Positions 51,508 to 63,518 are shown, counted from the first letter of the stretch. The stretch: DNA of 64,000 nt from Enterococcus cecorum DSM 20682 = ATCC 43198 (GCF_000407565.1 NZ_ASWI01000003.1:993501-1057500), one strand, 5' to 3'. Numbers and translations are program-made. The notes: generated by a model from the letters alone, not told the origin.

Positions 51508-52944
51508 ATGGAAAAATTTTTCAAATTGAAGGAAAATAAAACAACTGTCTCTACAGAAGTTTTAGCCGGATTAACAACATTTTTTGCAATGAGCTATATT
51601 TTATTCGTTAATCCAAATATTTTATCTCAATCCGGCATGCCGTTTCAAGCGGTCTTTTTAGCAACAATTATTGCTTCAGTCATCGGTACTTTAGTCATGG
51701 GATTATTTGCAAATGTTCCTTATGCTCAAGCGCCAGGTATGGGCTTGAATGCTTTCTTTACCTTTACTGTAGTATTTGGCTTGGGGTATTCATGGCAACA
51801 AGCTTTAGCGATGGTGTTTATCTGTGGTTTAATCAATATCTTTATTACTGTGACGCGTATTCGCAAAATGATTATTCATGCAATTCCTGAAAGTATGCAA
51901 CACGCTATCAGTGGTGGGATTGGTATTTTTGTCGCTTATGTTGGGATTAAAAATGCGAATTTATTAAGCTTTAGTGCTGATGGTGCAACAATTACTAATG
52001 CGATCGTTGAAAAAGGTAAAGTGGCCAGTGTTTCAATGAATGGTGGCATCGTTCCTGCATTAGCAAACTTCAATAATGCACCTGTACTTTTAGCTTTAAT
52101 AGGTCTATTTTTAATGACGATTTTAGTGGTCTTAAATGTGCGTGGCGCAATTATCATTGGGATTTTAGGTACTACAATTATTGGTATTTTAATGGGTGTT
52201 GTTGATTTAGGTGCGATTGATTGGCACACGAATTCATTGGCTAACTCATTCAAACAATTAGGTACAACTTTTGGGGCTGCCTTTGGTCCAGAAGGGATGC
52301 AATCTTTATTTAGTGAATCTCATAAAATTCCGCAAGTGATTATGACAATTTTAGCTTTCAGTTTATCTGATACTTTTGATACAATTGGTACATTTATCGG
52401 TACTGGTCGTCGTACGGGTATCTTCTCTAAAGCAGATGAAGATTCATTAGACAATGGTCGTGGATTAAATACGCGCCTAGATCGTGCGTTATTTGCTGAT
52501 GCGATTGCGACAAGTGTAGGTGCGATATTCGGTACTTCTAATACGACTACTTATGTTGAATCGGCTGCCGGAATTGGTGCTGGTGGACGTACCGGTTTAA
52601 CTTCTGTTGTTGTAGCGATTCTTTTTGCAATTAGTAGTTTCTTCTCACCATTAATTTCAATTGTACCTAGTCAAGCCACTGCACCAGCCTTAATTTTAGT
52701 TGGAGTAATGATGATGGCTTCCTTTAAAGATATTAATTGGACAGAATTAGAAGAAGCAATTCCAACTTTCTTTGCTTCTATCTTTATGGGCTTGTGTTAC
52801 AGCATCTCTTATGGTATCGCAGCAGGTTTTATCATGTATGCCTTAACGAAAGTCTTAAAAGGCAAAGCAAGCCAAGTTTCACCAGTCATTTGGGCTGTAA
52901 ATGCATTGTTCATTCTAAACTTTGTGATTCTTGCAATTATCTAG
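51508..52944 (+). CDS. pbuG: Purine permease of the AzgA/PbuG type (NCS2 superfamily)
   Basis: The 478-residue protein has about twelve membrane helices and the family's features: EVLAGLTTFFAMSYILFVNPNIL, AQAPGMGLNAFF, SDTFDTIGTFIGTG and ESAAGIGAGGRTGLTS. It imports guanine/hypoxanthine or adenine with protons. RBS GAGGAG. Two weak PurBox-like elements lie upstream. Confidence 0.9.
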   Translation: MEKFFKLKENKTTVSTEVLAGLTTFFAMSYILFVNPNILSQSGMPFQAVFLATIIASVIGTLVMGLFANVPYAQAPGMGLNAFFTFTVVFGLGYSWQQALAMVFICGLINIFITVTRIRKMIIHAIPESMQHAISGGIGIFVAYVGIKNANLLSFSADGATITNAIVEKGKVASVSMNGGIVPALANFNNAPVLLALIGLFLMTILVVLNVRGAIIIGILGTTIIGILMGVVDLGAIDWHTNSLANSFKQLGTTFGAAFGPEGMQSLFSESHKIPQVIMTILAFSLSDTFDTIGTFIGTGRRTGIFSKADEDSLDNGRGLNTRLDRALFADAIATSVGAIFGTSNTTTYVESAAGIGAGGRTGLTSVVVAILFAISSFFSPLISIVPSQATAPALILVGVMMMASFKDINWTELEEAIPTFFASIFMGLCYSISYGIAAGFIMYALTKVLKGKASQVSPVIWAVNALFILNFVILAII

Positions 52945-52965
52945 TTATCTTTATCAAATGAATAT

Positions 52966-53001
52966 AAAAAGGACGATTCTTTGTAGTCGCCCTTTTTTAC
53001 T
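52966..53001 (+). terminator. Terminator after the purine permease
   Basis: AAAAAGGACGA and TCGCCCTTTTTT-type arms, mostly paired. Confidence 0.7.
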
Positions 53002-53097
53002 TTGTTATGAGAATAAATATTTTCAGTAAATCTGTTGTCAATCTGAACAAGATTGCGCTATAGTATTATTTGGTGAAAAAAGAAGGAAGGTATTAGT

Positions 53098-54300
53098 TTG
53101 AAAATTGATTGGAAACGAAATTTATATATATCATGGATTGGGTGCTTCTTTACTGGGGCTAGTTTTAGTTTAGTGATGCCTTTTATTCCAATCTATATTG
53201 AGCAATTACATACACCTAAAAGCCAAGTTGAACTATATGCGGGATTAGCGATTTCAGTGACCGCCTTGGCAGCAGCACTTGTTGCACCAATTTGGGGAAA
53301 TTTAGCTGATCGTAAAGGCCGACGATTAATGATGATTCGAGCAGCAGCAGGCATGACTTTTTCGATGGGGGCACTGGCTTTCGTACCTGATGTTTATTGG
53401 TTATTATTTATGCGTTTTTTAACAGGCGTACTTTCAGGATATATTCCTAATGCTACGGCTTTAATCGCCTCACAAGCTCCTCGTGAGAAAAGTGGTTGGG
53501 CGCTTGGCACATTGGCGACTGGTGCGATTGCCGGAACGATGATTGGTCCTTCATTAGGAGGGATTTTAGCGGAAATATTTGGGATTCGCAATGTATTTCT
53601 AATTACCGGAACCGTGCTCTTAATTACGTTAATTTTGACGGTTACGATGGTCAAAGAAGATTTCAAACCTGTTCACAAACAAGAAATGCTTTCGTTAAAA
53701 GAGCTGTTAGCGAAAATGCATAATGTACAATTGTTATTTGGTCTATTCGTTACCTCACTAATTATTCAGGTAGGAATCACTTCAATTAGTCCGATATTAA
53801 CTTTATTTATTCGTCAATTAAATGGCAATCAAGGCAATGTATTATTTGTAAGTGGTTTGATTGTCTCTATTTCAGGGGTGTCTGCGATGATTTCTTCGCC
53901 AGCTTTAGGAAAACTTGACGATAAGATTGGTAACCATAAGATTCTATTAGGTGGCTTAATATTCTCCTTAGCGTGTATTTTACCGATGACATTTGTTCAC
54001 AGCACTTTACAGTTAGGGGGGTTACGGTTTTTACTCGGCTTTTCTACCGGTGCTTTAATGCCATCAGTCAATACTTTGATTAGTAAGATTACGCCACCTG
54101 AAGGAGTCAGTCGGATTTACAGCTATAATCAAATGTTTTCTAACTTTGGACAAGTTGTTGGACCGATGATTGGTTCTACTGTTGCGCATGGATTTGGGTA
54201 TCGTAGCGTGTTTATTGTGACTTCGATTTGCATCTTTTGTAATTTGTGCTTATCACTCTTTAATTTTCGTAAGCCGATTGTCTATTATATACCAGAATAA
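53098..54300 (+). CDS. MFS multidrug-type efflux protein
   Basis: The 400-residue protein has twelve membrane helices, the MFS motif A GNLADRKGRRLMM between helices 2 and 3, and the exporter motif C-like GAIAGTMIGPSLGG. It resembles MdtG/PmrA-type drug exporters. It starts with TTG behind GAAGGAAGG; no ATG is near. Substrate unknown. Confidence 0.87.
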   Translation: MKIDWKRNLYISWIGCFFTGASFSLVMPFIPIYIEQLHTPKSQVELYAGLAISVTALAAALVAPIWGNLADRKGRRLMMIRAAAGMTFSMGALAFVPDVYWLLFMRFLTGVLSGYIPNATALIASQAPREKSGWALGTLATGAIAGTMIGPSLGGILAEIFGIRNVFLITGTVLLITLILTVTMVKEDFKPVHKQEMLSLKELLAKMHNVQLLFGLFVTSLIIQVGITSISPILTLFIRQLNGNQGNVLFVSGLIVSISGVSAMISSPALGKLDDKIGNHKILLGGLIFSLACILPMTFVHSTLQLGGLRFLLGFSTGALMPSVNTLISKITPPEGVSRIYSYNQMFSNFGQVVGPMIGSTVAHGFGYRSVFIVTSICIFCNLCLSLFNFRKPIVYYIPE

Positions 54301-54303
54301 AGT

Positions 54304-54342
54304 AAAAAACGTGATTGCTAAATGTAAGCAATCACGTTTTTT
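54304..54342. terminator. Bidirectional terminator
   Basis: AAAAAACGTGATTGCT and AGCAATCACGTTTTTTT arms, perfect stem. Confidence 0.92.
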
Positions 54343-54524
54343 TAATTATGTTTCGCTTTTTTCGGAACGCAGACATTTGCAACAACGATTACAATGATGC
54401 CTACTAAAAAGGATAGTTGTGCGGTAACAGTAAAATCATATTGACCGCCAGTTAATGCACTACCTAAATAGCCAACAACTTGACCTAAAATCATTGCCCA
54501 AAACATGGTAACAATATATTTCAC
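54342..54524 (-). CDS. DUF2929 (YjzD-like) small membrane protein
   Basis: The 60-residue protein has two membrane helices (MFWAMILGQVVGYLGSAL and LSFLVGIIVIVVANV) and a basic end. The pattern fits DUF2929, a family commonly found near dnaE in Lactobacillales as far as I recall. It starts with GTG behind AAGGAAGG. Function unknown. Confidence 0.75.
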   Translation of the reverse strand: MKYIVTMFWAMILGQVVGYLGSALTGGQYDFTVTAQLSFLVGIIVIVVANVCVPKKAKHN

Positions 54525-54657
54525 AGAAATTCCTTCTTTCCTGTTTAATCGTCTCTTAGTTTAACATATTTTCAGCGATTGTAAAGTCTTTGATTGTTGT
54601 CAGTTGCGATAATCTTCAGTACAATAAAAATGAAGAATCAATGAAAGGAGCAAGCGT

Positions 54658-57600
54658 ATGAGTTATGTGCCAATCTATACCAATAGTGCCTATACCTTGA
54701 TGAATAGCACTGTTAAGGTTAACGAATATATTGATTTAGCCCAAAAGATGGGTTATCAAAGACTAGGGTTGATTGATGAAGATACGTTAAGTGGGGCTTT
54801 GACATTTTATCAGTCTTGTTTAAAAGCAAACATCCAACCAATTATTGGCTTAAAATTTTCATACTACTCACAACGTATGAAACGAAATCTGCCTTTAATT
54901 GCCATTGCTTTAAATTATCAGGGATTTCAGTCTTTAATGGAAATTTCTACAAAAAGAAAATGTGAAGAAGTCGTTCATTTAGCTGAAATCGAACATGTAC
55001 AGCAGTTAGCCTGGGTTGTTAATTTTGAACATCCATTGGCTAATCCTGAGATGGAAAATACTTATCGACTGGATTTGATAAATGAAATCAAAGCATCTCT
55101 TCCTAAAGTCTATTATGGCATACAGATTTATGAAAAAGTGGATCAAGACTTTTTAGAAACATTTGATTTAATGCCATTAGCACTCTCTAAAGTAAATATC
55201 TTGCATAGCGAGGAAGCATTTGCCTTGAAGGTCTTACAAAAAGTACAGCGTGGTGAAGTATTGACATCAGAAGAAATCCAATCACCACAACATACCCAGG
55301 CCTATCCACTCTTATCTGAAGAATCTTATCAGCGCTATTATCAAGAAAGTGTACCTAGTGCGCTTGAATATTTAAATCAATTATGCAAGCAGGTACAATT
55401 AGAGATTCCTTTGCATCAGGCCCTTTTACCACAGTTTCCATTGGCGGCTGGTCAAAAAGCTGATGAAGTATTAAAAGCACTCTGTGAGCAGCAATTACAA
55501 GCATTTCATTTAGAGACTAATCCTACGTACCAAGAAAGGTTAGCCTATGAATTATCTGTCATTCATAATATGGGCTTTGATGATTACTTTTTAATTGTCT
55601 ATGATGTAATGAAATATGCCCATGATCAAAAAATCGTTACGGGAGCTGGGCGTGGTTCGGCGGCGGGAAGTTTAGTTGCCTATTTACTTCGCATTACGGA
55701 TGTCGACCCAATCAAGTATCAATTGCTTTTTGAACGTTTCTTGAATCCTGATCGTCAAACAATGCCCGATATAGATTTAGATATTCCAGATAATCGCCGT
55801 CAAGAAGTCTTGCGTTATGTACACCAAAAATACGGTCATTATCAGGTGGTGCAGATTGCGACATTTGGTACGATGGCAGCAAAAATGGTCTTAAGAGATG
55901 TCTCAAGAGTATTTGGATTGTCGCAAAGTGAAAGCAGTCATTGGTCTAAAGCTGTTCCTAATACTTTAAAAATTACTTTAGCACAAGCCTATCAGCAATC
56001 CAAAGACCTTCGCCAGCTAATTGAGCGCTCTAAGAAAAATCAACTAATCTATCATGTTGCTTCTATTTTAGAAGGATTGCCCCGTCATGTTTCAACCCAT
56101 GCAGCAGGGGTCATTATTAGTGATATAGATTTGAGAAGTTTCATTCCGCTGCAACTAGGTTCAGATGAATTACTTTTAAGTCAATATACGATGAATGATG
56201 TGCAAGCTACTGGATTGTTGAAATTTGACTTTTTGGGTTTAAAAAATTTATCGATTATTGATGATGCGTTAAAAGCGATGCGTCATTTTCCAAATGCGAT
56301 ACGTAGTCAAGCTGAAATCCCTACTGATGAAGCAGAAACGATGAAAATCTTTCAAAAAGCAGATACTACAGGGGTATTTCAATTTGAATCTTCTGGTATC
56401 CGCCAAGTATTAAAAAGAGTGGTACCGCAGAATTTAGAAGATTTAGCAGCGGTAAATGCACTGTTCCGACCAGGCCCAATGCAACATATTGATGAATTTG
56501 TGGCTAGACGATTCAAAAAACAAAAGGTTACCTATGTCGATCCGCGGATGAAAAAAATTCTATCCAACACTTATGGCATCATTGTCTATCAAGAGCAAGT
56601 CATGCAAATTGCTTCAGAAATAGCTGGCTTTACTCTTGCTCAAGCCGATATTTTACGTCGAGCGATAAGTAAGAAGGATAAACAAGAAATGGATAAATAT
56701 CGCCAAATTTTCGTTCAAGGTGCTGTTAGTAATGGCGTACAACAAGCAAGTGCCAATCAGATTTACGATTATATTGAAAGCTTTGGAGATTATGGGTTTA
56801 ATAGGTCCCATGCCTTTGCTTATTCAAAAGTAGCTTATCAAATGGCTTATTTAAAGGTTCATTATCCAGCAGCCTTCTTTACGGCATTAATGAAATCTGC
56901 TCAAAATGATGTAACAAAATTAAAAGAATACGCCCATCAACTAAAAAAATATCAGGTACAATTGCTTGGACCAGATATTAATCAAAGTCAATTAGAAACA
57001 TCGATGGTTCAGTTACATACCATCAGAATTGGTTTAGCGAATATCAAGGGTACTCGTAAAGATTTCTTGCGCCAGATGGTTAAAGAACGCTACGAAAATG
57101 GAGCGTTTAAAGACTTTGATGACTTTTTAATGCGTGTTTATCATCAGAATAGTCATTGGCTCAAAGAAGAATTTTTAGTACCTTTGATTGCAGTTGGTTG
57201 TTTTGATCAATTAGGTGGAAATCGCAAACTTCTGATGCAACAATTGTCCAGTAAGATTCAAAATTTTGTCATCAGCGCAGGGAGTCTAGACTTATTAGAA
57301 ACAATGACTTTAAGCGTAGATGAGCAAGTTGCTGAATATGCCCTTGAAGAAAAATTAGCATTAGAAAATCAATATCTAGGGATGTATCTATCTGGACATC
57401 CGCTAGATCGCTATCAGTCTTACTTCCAACAAGAAAAAGTACGAGAAGTTGCGCACTTGGTAGCCAATCAGCGTGCCAATATCTTGCTTTATCTGACGAA
57501 TATTAAAGAGATAACTACGAAAAAGCAGGAAAAAATGGCCTTTATTACAGGAAATGACGGGACACAAGAAATAGAAGTGACCATTTTTCCGACACTTTTC

Positions 57601-57966
57601 CGACAAATTCGCCAAAATCTGCAAGTTAATCAGTGTGTACTAATTAAAGGAAAAAGCCAAATCAGTAATTATAGTGGACAAATTCAATTTTTAGCTGAAC
57701 AAATGTATTTTAATGAACAAATCCAAAATCAGTTACAACAGAAGACTTGCTACCTTCGTTTTGAAAATGGTTTTGAAAATGAAAGTTTGATGTATCAGTT
57801 ACAAAGCGTGTTAGAAAAACATCACGGAACTGTTCCAGTTGTTATTTTTGATGCGCTTAATCATCAGAAGCGAATGATAGATGAAAAATTTTGGATTAAA
57901 GAATCTGCCGACTTGTATGCTGAACTTAGACAATTATTAGGTGAAGAAAACGTTGTTATGAAATAA
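54658..57966 (+). CDS. dnaE: DNA polymerase III alpha subunit, DnaE type
   Basis: The 1102-residue protein has an N-terminal PHP domain, the polymerase palm with PDIDLDIPD (catalytic Asp pair) and GAGRGSAAGSLVAYLL, the finger/thumb part QEQVMQIA and YGFNRSHAFAYSKVAYQMAYLK, helix-hairpin-helix, and a C-terminal OB fold. Its length and lack of a 3'-5' exonuclease insert fit the Firmicutes DnaE, which extends RNA primers before PolC takes over. RBS AAAGGAG. Confidence 0.95.
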   Translation: MSYVPIYTNSAYTLMNSTVKVNEYIDLAQKMGYQRLGLIDEDTLSGALTFYQSCLKANIQPIIGLKFSYYSQRMKRNLPLIAIALNYQGFQSLMEISTKRKCEEVVHLAEIEHVQQLAWVVNFEHPLANPEMENTYRLDLINEIKASLPKVYYGIQIYEKVDQDFLETFDLMPLALSKVNILHSEEAFALKVLQKVQRGEVLTSEEIQSPQHTQAYPLLSEESYQRYYQESVPSALEYLNQLCKQVQLEIPLHQALLPQFPLAAGQKADEVLKALCEQQLQAFHLETNPTYQERLAYELSVIHNMGFDDYFLIVYDVMKYAHDQKIVTGAGRGSAAGSLVAYLLRITDVDPIKYQLLFERFLNPDRQTMPDIDLDIPDNRRQEVLRYVHQKYGHYQVVQIATFGTMAAKMVLRDVSRVFGLSQSESSHWSKAVPNTLKITLAQAYQQSKDLRQLIERSKKNQLIYHVASILEGLPRHVSTHAAGVIISDIDLRSFIPLQLGSDELLLSQYTMNDVQATGLLKFDFLGLKNLSIIDDALKAMRHFPNAIRSQAEIPTDEAETMKIFQKADTTGVFQFESSGIRQVLKRVVPQNLEDLAAVNALFRPGPMQHIDEFVARRFKKQKVTYVDPRMKKILSNTYGIIVYQEQVMQIASEIAGFTLAQADILRRAISKKDKQEMDKYRQIFVQGAVSNGVQQASANQIYDYIESFGDYGFNRSHAFAYSKVAYQMAYLKVHYPAAFFTALMKSAQNDVTKLKEYAHQLKKYQVQLLGPDINQSQLETSMVQLHTIRIGLANIKGTRKDFLRQMVKERYENGAFKDFDDFLMRVYHQNSHWLKEEFLVPLIAVGCFDQLGGNRKLLMQQLSSKIQNFVISAGSLDLLETMTLSVDEQVAEYALEEKLALENQYLGMYLSGHPLDRYQSYFQQEKVREVAHLVANQRANILLYLTNIKEITTKKQEKMAFITGNDGTQEIEVTIFPTLFRQIRQNLQVNQCVLIKGKSQISNYSGQIQFLAEQMYFNEQIQNQLQQKTCYLRFENGFENESLMYQLQSVLEKHHGTVPVVIFDALNHQKRMIDEKFWIKESADLYAELRQLLGEENVVMK

Positions 57967-58116
57967 AATGCACATATTTTCAATTTATCTTTACATTTTT
58001 CTAATTTTTTCAAGATACTACAAGACATTTTCATAAATTAATGGTAAAATATTGTTCGTGGCTAAGATTAGCAGGGAACATTTATTTTAATGTGTCAAAA
58101 TATTTTAATGAGGTGA

Positions 58117-59085
<969 letters not shown>

Positions 59086-59157
59086 TTGAAAAGTCAATCT
59101 AGTAAATAATAAGTATTTTACTTATTTTTAAAATAAACGAATAGGAGCAAAGTAGTA

Positions 59158-60924
59158 ATGAAAAAAACAAAAATTGTTAGTACATTAGGACCAGCAAGCA
59201 ATAGTGTCGAAACAATCGCAAAATTAATCGAAGCAGGGGCTAACGCATTCCGCTTTAACTTCTCACATGGTGATCACGAAGAACAATTATCTCGTATGAA
59301 CATGGTGCGTGAAGCGATTAAATTAACTGGCAAAGATGTAGCTATTTTATTAGATACTAAAGGTGCTGAAATCCGTACAACAGTTCAAGGGACTGAATCA
59401 GGTAAAATCGAATTCAATATCGGTGATATCGTACGTATTTCAATGGATAGCGAACATGTAGGATCAAAAGAAAAGATTGCTGTTACTTATCCTGGATTAT
59501 ATGACGATGTTCATGTAGGTGGTCATGTATTATTTGATGATGGCTTAATCGACATGAAGATTTTAGAAAAAGATGAAGCAAATCGTGAATTAGTTACTGA
59601 AGTACAAAACGCAGGTATTTTAGGTTCTCGTAAAGGTGTTAACGCTCCTGGTGTATCTATCAGCTTACCTGGTATTACTGAAAAAGACGCAGCTGATATC
59701 CGTTTTGGTCTTGATAATGATATTAACTTTATTGCTGCAAGTTTTGTTCGTAAAGCACAAGACGTTTTAGAAATTCGTGAAATCTTAGAAGAAAAGAACA
59801 TGACTCACGTTCAAATCTTCTCAAAAATTGAATCTCAAGAAGGTATCGACAATATCGATGAAATCTTGAAAGTATCTGACGGTATCATGGTTGCTCGTGG
59901 TGACATGGGTGTGGAAATTCCAGCTGAAATGGTACCAATGGTTCAAAAAACAATCATTAAGAAATGTAATGCTGCTGGTAAAGCCGTAATTACAGCAACT
60001 CAAATGTTAGAATCAATGCAACACAACCCACGTCCAACTCGTGCGGAAGCTTCTGATGTTGCTAACGCTGTATTTGATGGTACAGATGCTACAATGTTAT
60101 CTGGTGAATCTGCTAATGGTCAATATCCAGTTGAAGCTGTTTCAACTATGGCTCGTATCGACATGGAAGCTGAAAAACAATTAGCTAAAATTGGCACATA
60201 CAAAATTGACAACTTTGATAAGACAGATGTTACTGAAACAATCGGTATGGCAGTAGCAACTGCAGCTAAAAACTTAGGTGTGAAAACAATCGTTGCAGCT
60301 ACTGAATCAGGACATACTGCTAAAATGATTTCTAAATATCGTCCAGATGCAGATATCTTAGCAGTTACTTTTGACGAACGTACAAAACGTGGTTTAATGT
60401 TAAACTGGGGTGTCTATCCAACAGTTACTGAAAAACCAACTACAACTGATGAAATGTTTGAATTAGCTACTAAGAAGGCTGTAGAATTAGGTTTTGCTAA
60501 AGAAGGAGACTTAATCTTAATTACTGCTGGTGTACCAGTTGGTGAACGCGGAACAACTAACGTAATGAAGATTCAATTAATTGGTTCTAAATTAGTTGAA
60601 GGCCAAGGTGTTGGTAGCCGTTCTGTAGTTGCCAATGCAGTAGTTGCTAAAACTGCTGAAGAAGCAATTGCCAACGCAAAAGATGGCATGGTATTAGTAG
60701 TGCCTACTACTGATAAAGAATTTATGCCAGCTATCGAAAAAGCAAGTGCCTTAGTGGTTGAAGATGGTGGTTTGACTTCACACGCTGCTGTTGTAGGTAT
60801 TGCTAAAGATCTACCAGTAATCGTTGGTGCTAAAGGAGCAACTTCTGCTGTGAAAGATGGCGAAGTTGTAACTGTAGATTCTCGTCGTGGTATTGTATAC
60901 CGTGGAGAAACAACTACTATCTAA
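59158..60924 (+). CDS. pyk: Pyruvate kinase
   Basis: The 588-residue protein has STLGPAS, FRFNFSHGDHEEQ, IFSKIESQEGIDNIDEIL and the MVARGDMGVEIP substrate motif. The final 110 residues are the extra PEP-utilising-like domain of the Bacilli enzyme, including LTSHAAVVGIAKDLPVIVGA. It makes pyruvate and ATP from PEP at the end of glycolysis. Confidence 0.97.
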   Translation: MKKTKIVSTLGPASNSVETIAKLIEAGANAFRFNFSHGDHEEQLSRMNMVREAIKLTGKDVAILLDTKGAEIRTTVQGTESGKIEFNIGDIVRISMDSEHVGSKEKIAVTYPGLYDDVHVGGHVLFDDGLIDMKILEKDEANRELVTEVQNAGILGSRKGVNAPGVSISLPGITEKDAADIRFGLDNDINFIAASFVRKAQDVLEIREILEEKNMTHVQIFSKIESQEGIDNIDEILKVSDGIMVARGDMGVEIPAEMVPMVQKTIIKKCNAAGKAVITATQMLESMQHNPRPTRAEASDVANAVFDGTDATMLSGESANGQYPVEAVSTMARIDMEAEKQLAKIGTYKIDNFDKTDVTETIGMAVATAAKNLGVKTIVAATESGHTAKMISKYRPDADILAVTFDERTKRGLMLNWGVYPTVTEKPTTTDEMFELATKKAVELGFAKEGDLILITAGVPVGERGTTNVMKIQLIGSKLVEGQGVGSRSVVANAVVAKTAEEAIANAKDGMVLVVPTTDKEFMPAIEKASALVVEDGGLTSHAAVVGIAKDLPVIVGAKGATSAVKDGEVVTVDSRRGIVYRGETTTI

Positions 60925-60948
60925 TTGAAACGATTCTTTAGATAAACA

Positions 60949-60992
60949 TGGGTGGGTAGATTGTCGAAAGATGGTTTATCCACCTTTTTTTA
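60949..60992 (+). terminator. Terminator after pyk
   Basis: GGTGGGTAGA and TTTATCCACC arms, then TTTTTTT. Confidence 0.8.
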
Positions 60993-61046
60993 AATAATCT
61001 TTTTATTAGAAATTACAGATAAATTTAAGGTGTCAAGAAAAATTCA

Positions 61047-61075
61047 TTGACAAAGCTAAAAACCAACTGTATAAT
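61047..61075 (+). promoter_or_regulatory. Consensus promoter of yceD-rpmF
   Basis: TTGACA (61047-61052), exact 17-base spacer, TATAAT (61070-61075). Confidence 0.9.
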
Positions 61076-61103
61076 AGCTTTTGTTGCTTAGGGGTGAGAT
61101 AAG

Positions 61104-61664
61104 ATGAAATATTCTTTATTAGAATTAAGAAAGTATCAAGAACAAACCATTGAATTAAATGAAACACTTGATTTAAAAGAGGCTGTCTTAGCACGTGACT
61201 CACAAGTTATTGATCTAGCACCTGTTCAAGTAAGTGGCTTTTTAGAAGTAAAGGCAAATGAGTATTTTACCCACTATCATTTAACTACTGTAATGACTTT
61301 ACCTTCAAGTCGGTCTCTTGAACCTGTGGCTGTTCCATTATCAGTTGATGTGGATGAACTATTTATGACACCTGAGCAATTTAAAATGAGAGATGATAGT
61401 ATCCCTGATGAAGAAGTTTTAATTTTAGATACTCAAACTTTGGATTTAGAAGCATCAATCATCGATAATCTTTTGCTTGCGATTCCGCTTCAAGTATTGT
61501 CTGAAGAGGAAAGACAAAGTGAGGACTTACCATCTGGCAATGATTGGCAAGTGATTTCAGAAGATGAATATCTTAGTCAGAAACAAGCAGAGAGTGAAAG
61601 TCAAATTGATCCTCGTCTTGCAAAATTATCGGCATTACTCGACTCAGAGGATGAAGATAAGTAA
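61104..61664 (+). CDS. yceD: YceD family protein (DUF177)
   Basis: The 186-residue acidic protein has the DUF177 pattern, including a central VQVSGFLEVKANEYFTHYHL and an acidic DLEASIIDNLLLAIPLQVLS. It lies directly upstream of rpmF, a conserved linkage; the family is associated with 23S rRNA accumulation. The conserved Cys pair of some homologues is not visible. Confidence 0.85.
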   Translation: MKYSLLELRKYQEQTIELNETLDLKEAVLARDSQVIDLAPVQVSGFLEVKANEYFTHYHLTTVMTLPSSRSLEPVAVPLSVDVDELFMTPEQFKMRDDSIPDEEVLILDTQTLDLEASIIDNLLLAIPLQVLSEEERQSEDLPSGNDWQVISEDEYLSQKQAESESQIDPRLAKLSALLDSEDEDK

Positions 61665-61715
61665 GATTGGAATAAATGCAGAATTTCTGCAATTTGAAAT
61701 AAGGAGGTGTAGCAA

Positions 61716-61889
61716 ATGGCAGTACCAGCTAGAAGAACTTCTAAAGCTAAAAAAGCAAAACGCCGTACTCACTACAAATTATCAATCAACGGCTTAAACG
61801 AATGCCTAAACTGTGGTGAATTAAAGAAAAGCCATCATGTATGTGCAAACTGTGGCTACTACGATGGTAAAGATGTGGCAGCTAAATAA
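61716..61889 (+). CDS. rpmF: Ribosomal protein L32
   Basis: The 57-residue protein [20 protein letters not shown] continues with two zinc-binding pairs, CLNC and CANC, so it is the zinc-containing (C+) form of L32. The RBS AAGGAGGTG is perfect. It is co-transcribed with yceD. Confidence 0.96.
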   Translation: MAVPARRTSKAKKAKRRTHYKLSINGLNECLNCGELKKSHHVCANCGYYDGKDVAAK

Positions 61890-61912
61890 TGCTTAAAATC
61901 AAGTAAGCAGTT

Positions 61913-61956
61913 AAACCCTTAGGCTAACCATGGGGCCTAGGGTTTATTTTTTTACT
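61913..61956 (+). terminator. Terminator after rpmF
   Basis: AAACCCTTAGGC and GCCTAGGGTTTA arms, then T7. Confidence 0.88.
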
Positions 61957-62056
61957 CAAAAGGATTTTACTTTTAATCATAAGCATTTTAGGCTATAATG
62001 AAAGAGTCTATTGAAAAGCCTGTGAAAATATCCAGGTAAAATTAGGAGGAATGAAC

Positions 62057-63469
62057 ATGACGAAACAGCAAATTGGTGTTGTTGGTATGGCTGTAATGGG
62101 TAAAAACTTAGCCTTAAATATTGAAAGTCGCGGTTACTCCGTTGCGCTATACAATCGTACAGGATCAAAAACAGAGGCCGTTGTAAATGAACATCCTGAA
62201 AAAAACTTTAAAGCAACATATACCATTGAAGAATTTGTACAATCATTGGAAAAACCTCGCCGAATCATTATGATGGTTCAAGCAGGAAAAGGAACAGATG
62301 CTACCATTCAAGCATTGTTGCCTCACTTAGATAAAGGGGATATTTTAGTAGATGGTGGGAATACCTTCTTCAAAGATACAATGCGTCGTAATGAAGAATT
62401 AGCTAACTCTGGTATTAACTTTATCGGTACAGGGGTTTCTGGTGGTGAAGAAGGCGCGCTGAAAGGTCCATCTATCATGCCTGGTGGTCAAAAAGAAGCC
62501 TATGATTTAATCGCACCAGTCTTAGAACAAATTTCTGCTAAAGCTGAAGATGGTGCACCTTGTGTGACATACATTGGTCCAAATGGTGCTGGTCATTATG
62601 TTAAAATGGTGCATAACGGAATTGAATACGGTGATATGCAATTAATCGCTGAAAGTTATGACCTATTGAAAAATGTTTTAGGTTTATCCAATGAAGAATT
62701 AGCTGAAACATTTGCTACATGGAATAAAGGTGAGCTAGATAGCTTCTTAATGGAAATTACAGCTGACATTTTAACACGTAAAGATGATTTAGGTACAGGT
62801 AAACCCATTGTTGATGTCATTTTAGATGCAGCTGGTAATAAAGGTACCGGTAAATGGACAAGTCAAAGTGCATTAGACTTAGGTGTACCACTTCCATTAA
62901 TTACGGAATCTGTATTTGCTCGTTTTATTTCTACTTATAAAGAAGAACGCGTCAATGCAAGTCAAAAATTCCCTAAAACACAATTTGAGTTCCAAGGGGA
63001 TAAAGCTGAATTCGTTGAAAAAATTCGTCAAGCGTTATACTTTAGCAAAATCATGAGTTATGCACAAGGATTTGCTCAATTGCGCCAAGCTTCTAAAGAA
63101 TATGATTGGCAATTACCATTTGGCGAAATCGCAAAAATCTGGCGTGCAGGTTGTATCATTCGTGCGCAATTCTTACAAAAGATTACCGATGCGTATGAAA
63201 AGAATGATGATCTTGAAAACTTATTATTAGATGATTACTTCTTTGATATTACAGTTAAATATCAACAATCTGTTCGTGATGTAGTGGCATTAGCTGTTCA
63301 AGCAGGTGTTCCAGTACCAACCTTCTCATCAGCGATTGCCTACTTTGACTCTTATCGTGCAGAAAAATTACCAGCAAATATTATCCAAGCCCAACGTGAT
63401 TATTTTGGTGCACATACTTACAAACGTACAGATCGCGAAGGTATCTTCCATTACAATTGGTATGAATAA
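62057..63469 (+). CDS. gnd: 6-phosphogluconate dehydrogenase, decarboxylating
   Basis: The 470-residue protein has an N-terminal [17 protein letters not shown] (NADP-binding), [27 protein letters not shown], the catalytic [10 protein letters not shown] with Lys, and a C-terminal helical domain ending [14 protein letters not shown]. It forms ribulose-5-phosphate in the pentose phosphate pathway. The ATG at 62057 is used because TAGGAGG touches the ATG at 62051. Confidence 0.96.
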   Translation: MTKQQIGVVGMAVMGKNLALNIESRGYSVALYNRTGSKTEAVVNEHPEKNFKATYTIEEFVQSLEKPRRIIMMVQAGKGTDATIQALLPHLDKGDILVDGGNTFFKDTMRRNEELANSGINFIGTGVSGGEEGALKGPSIMPGGQKEAYDLIAPVLEQISAKAEDGAPCVTYIGPNGAGHYVKMVHNGIEYGDMQLIAESYDLLKNVLGLSNEELAETFATWNKGELDSFLMEITADILTRKDDLGTGKPIVDVILDAAGNKGTGKWTSQSALDLGVPLPLITESVFARFISTYKEERVNASQKFPKTQFEFQGDKAEFVEKIRQALYFSKIMSYAQGFAQLRQASKEYDWQLPFGEIAKIWRAGCIIRAQFLQKITDAYEKNDDLENLLLDDYFFDITVKYQQSVRDVVALAVQAGVPVPTFSSAIAYFDSYRAEKLPANIIQAQRDYFGAHTYKRTDREGIFHYNWYE

Positions 63470-63477
63470 TTAGATTA

Positions 63478-63518
63478 GGCAGGCTCATAGAATTCTTTTG
63501 AGTCTGCCCCTTTTTTTT
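63478..63518 (+). terminator. Terminator after gnd
   Basis: GGCAGGCTCA and TGAGTCTGCC arms, then CTTTTTTTT. Confidence 0.82.
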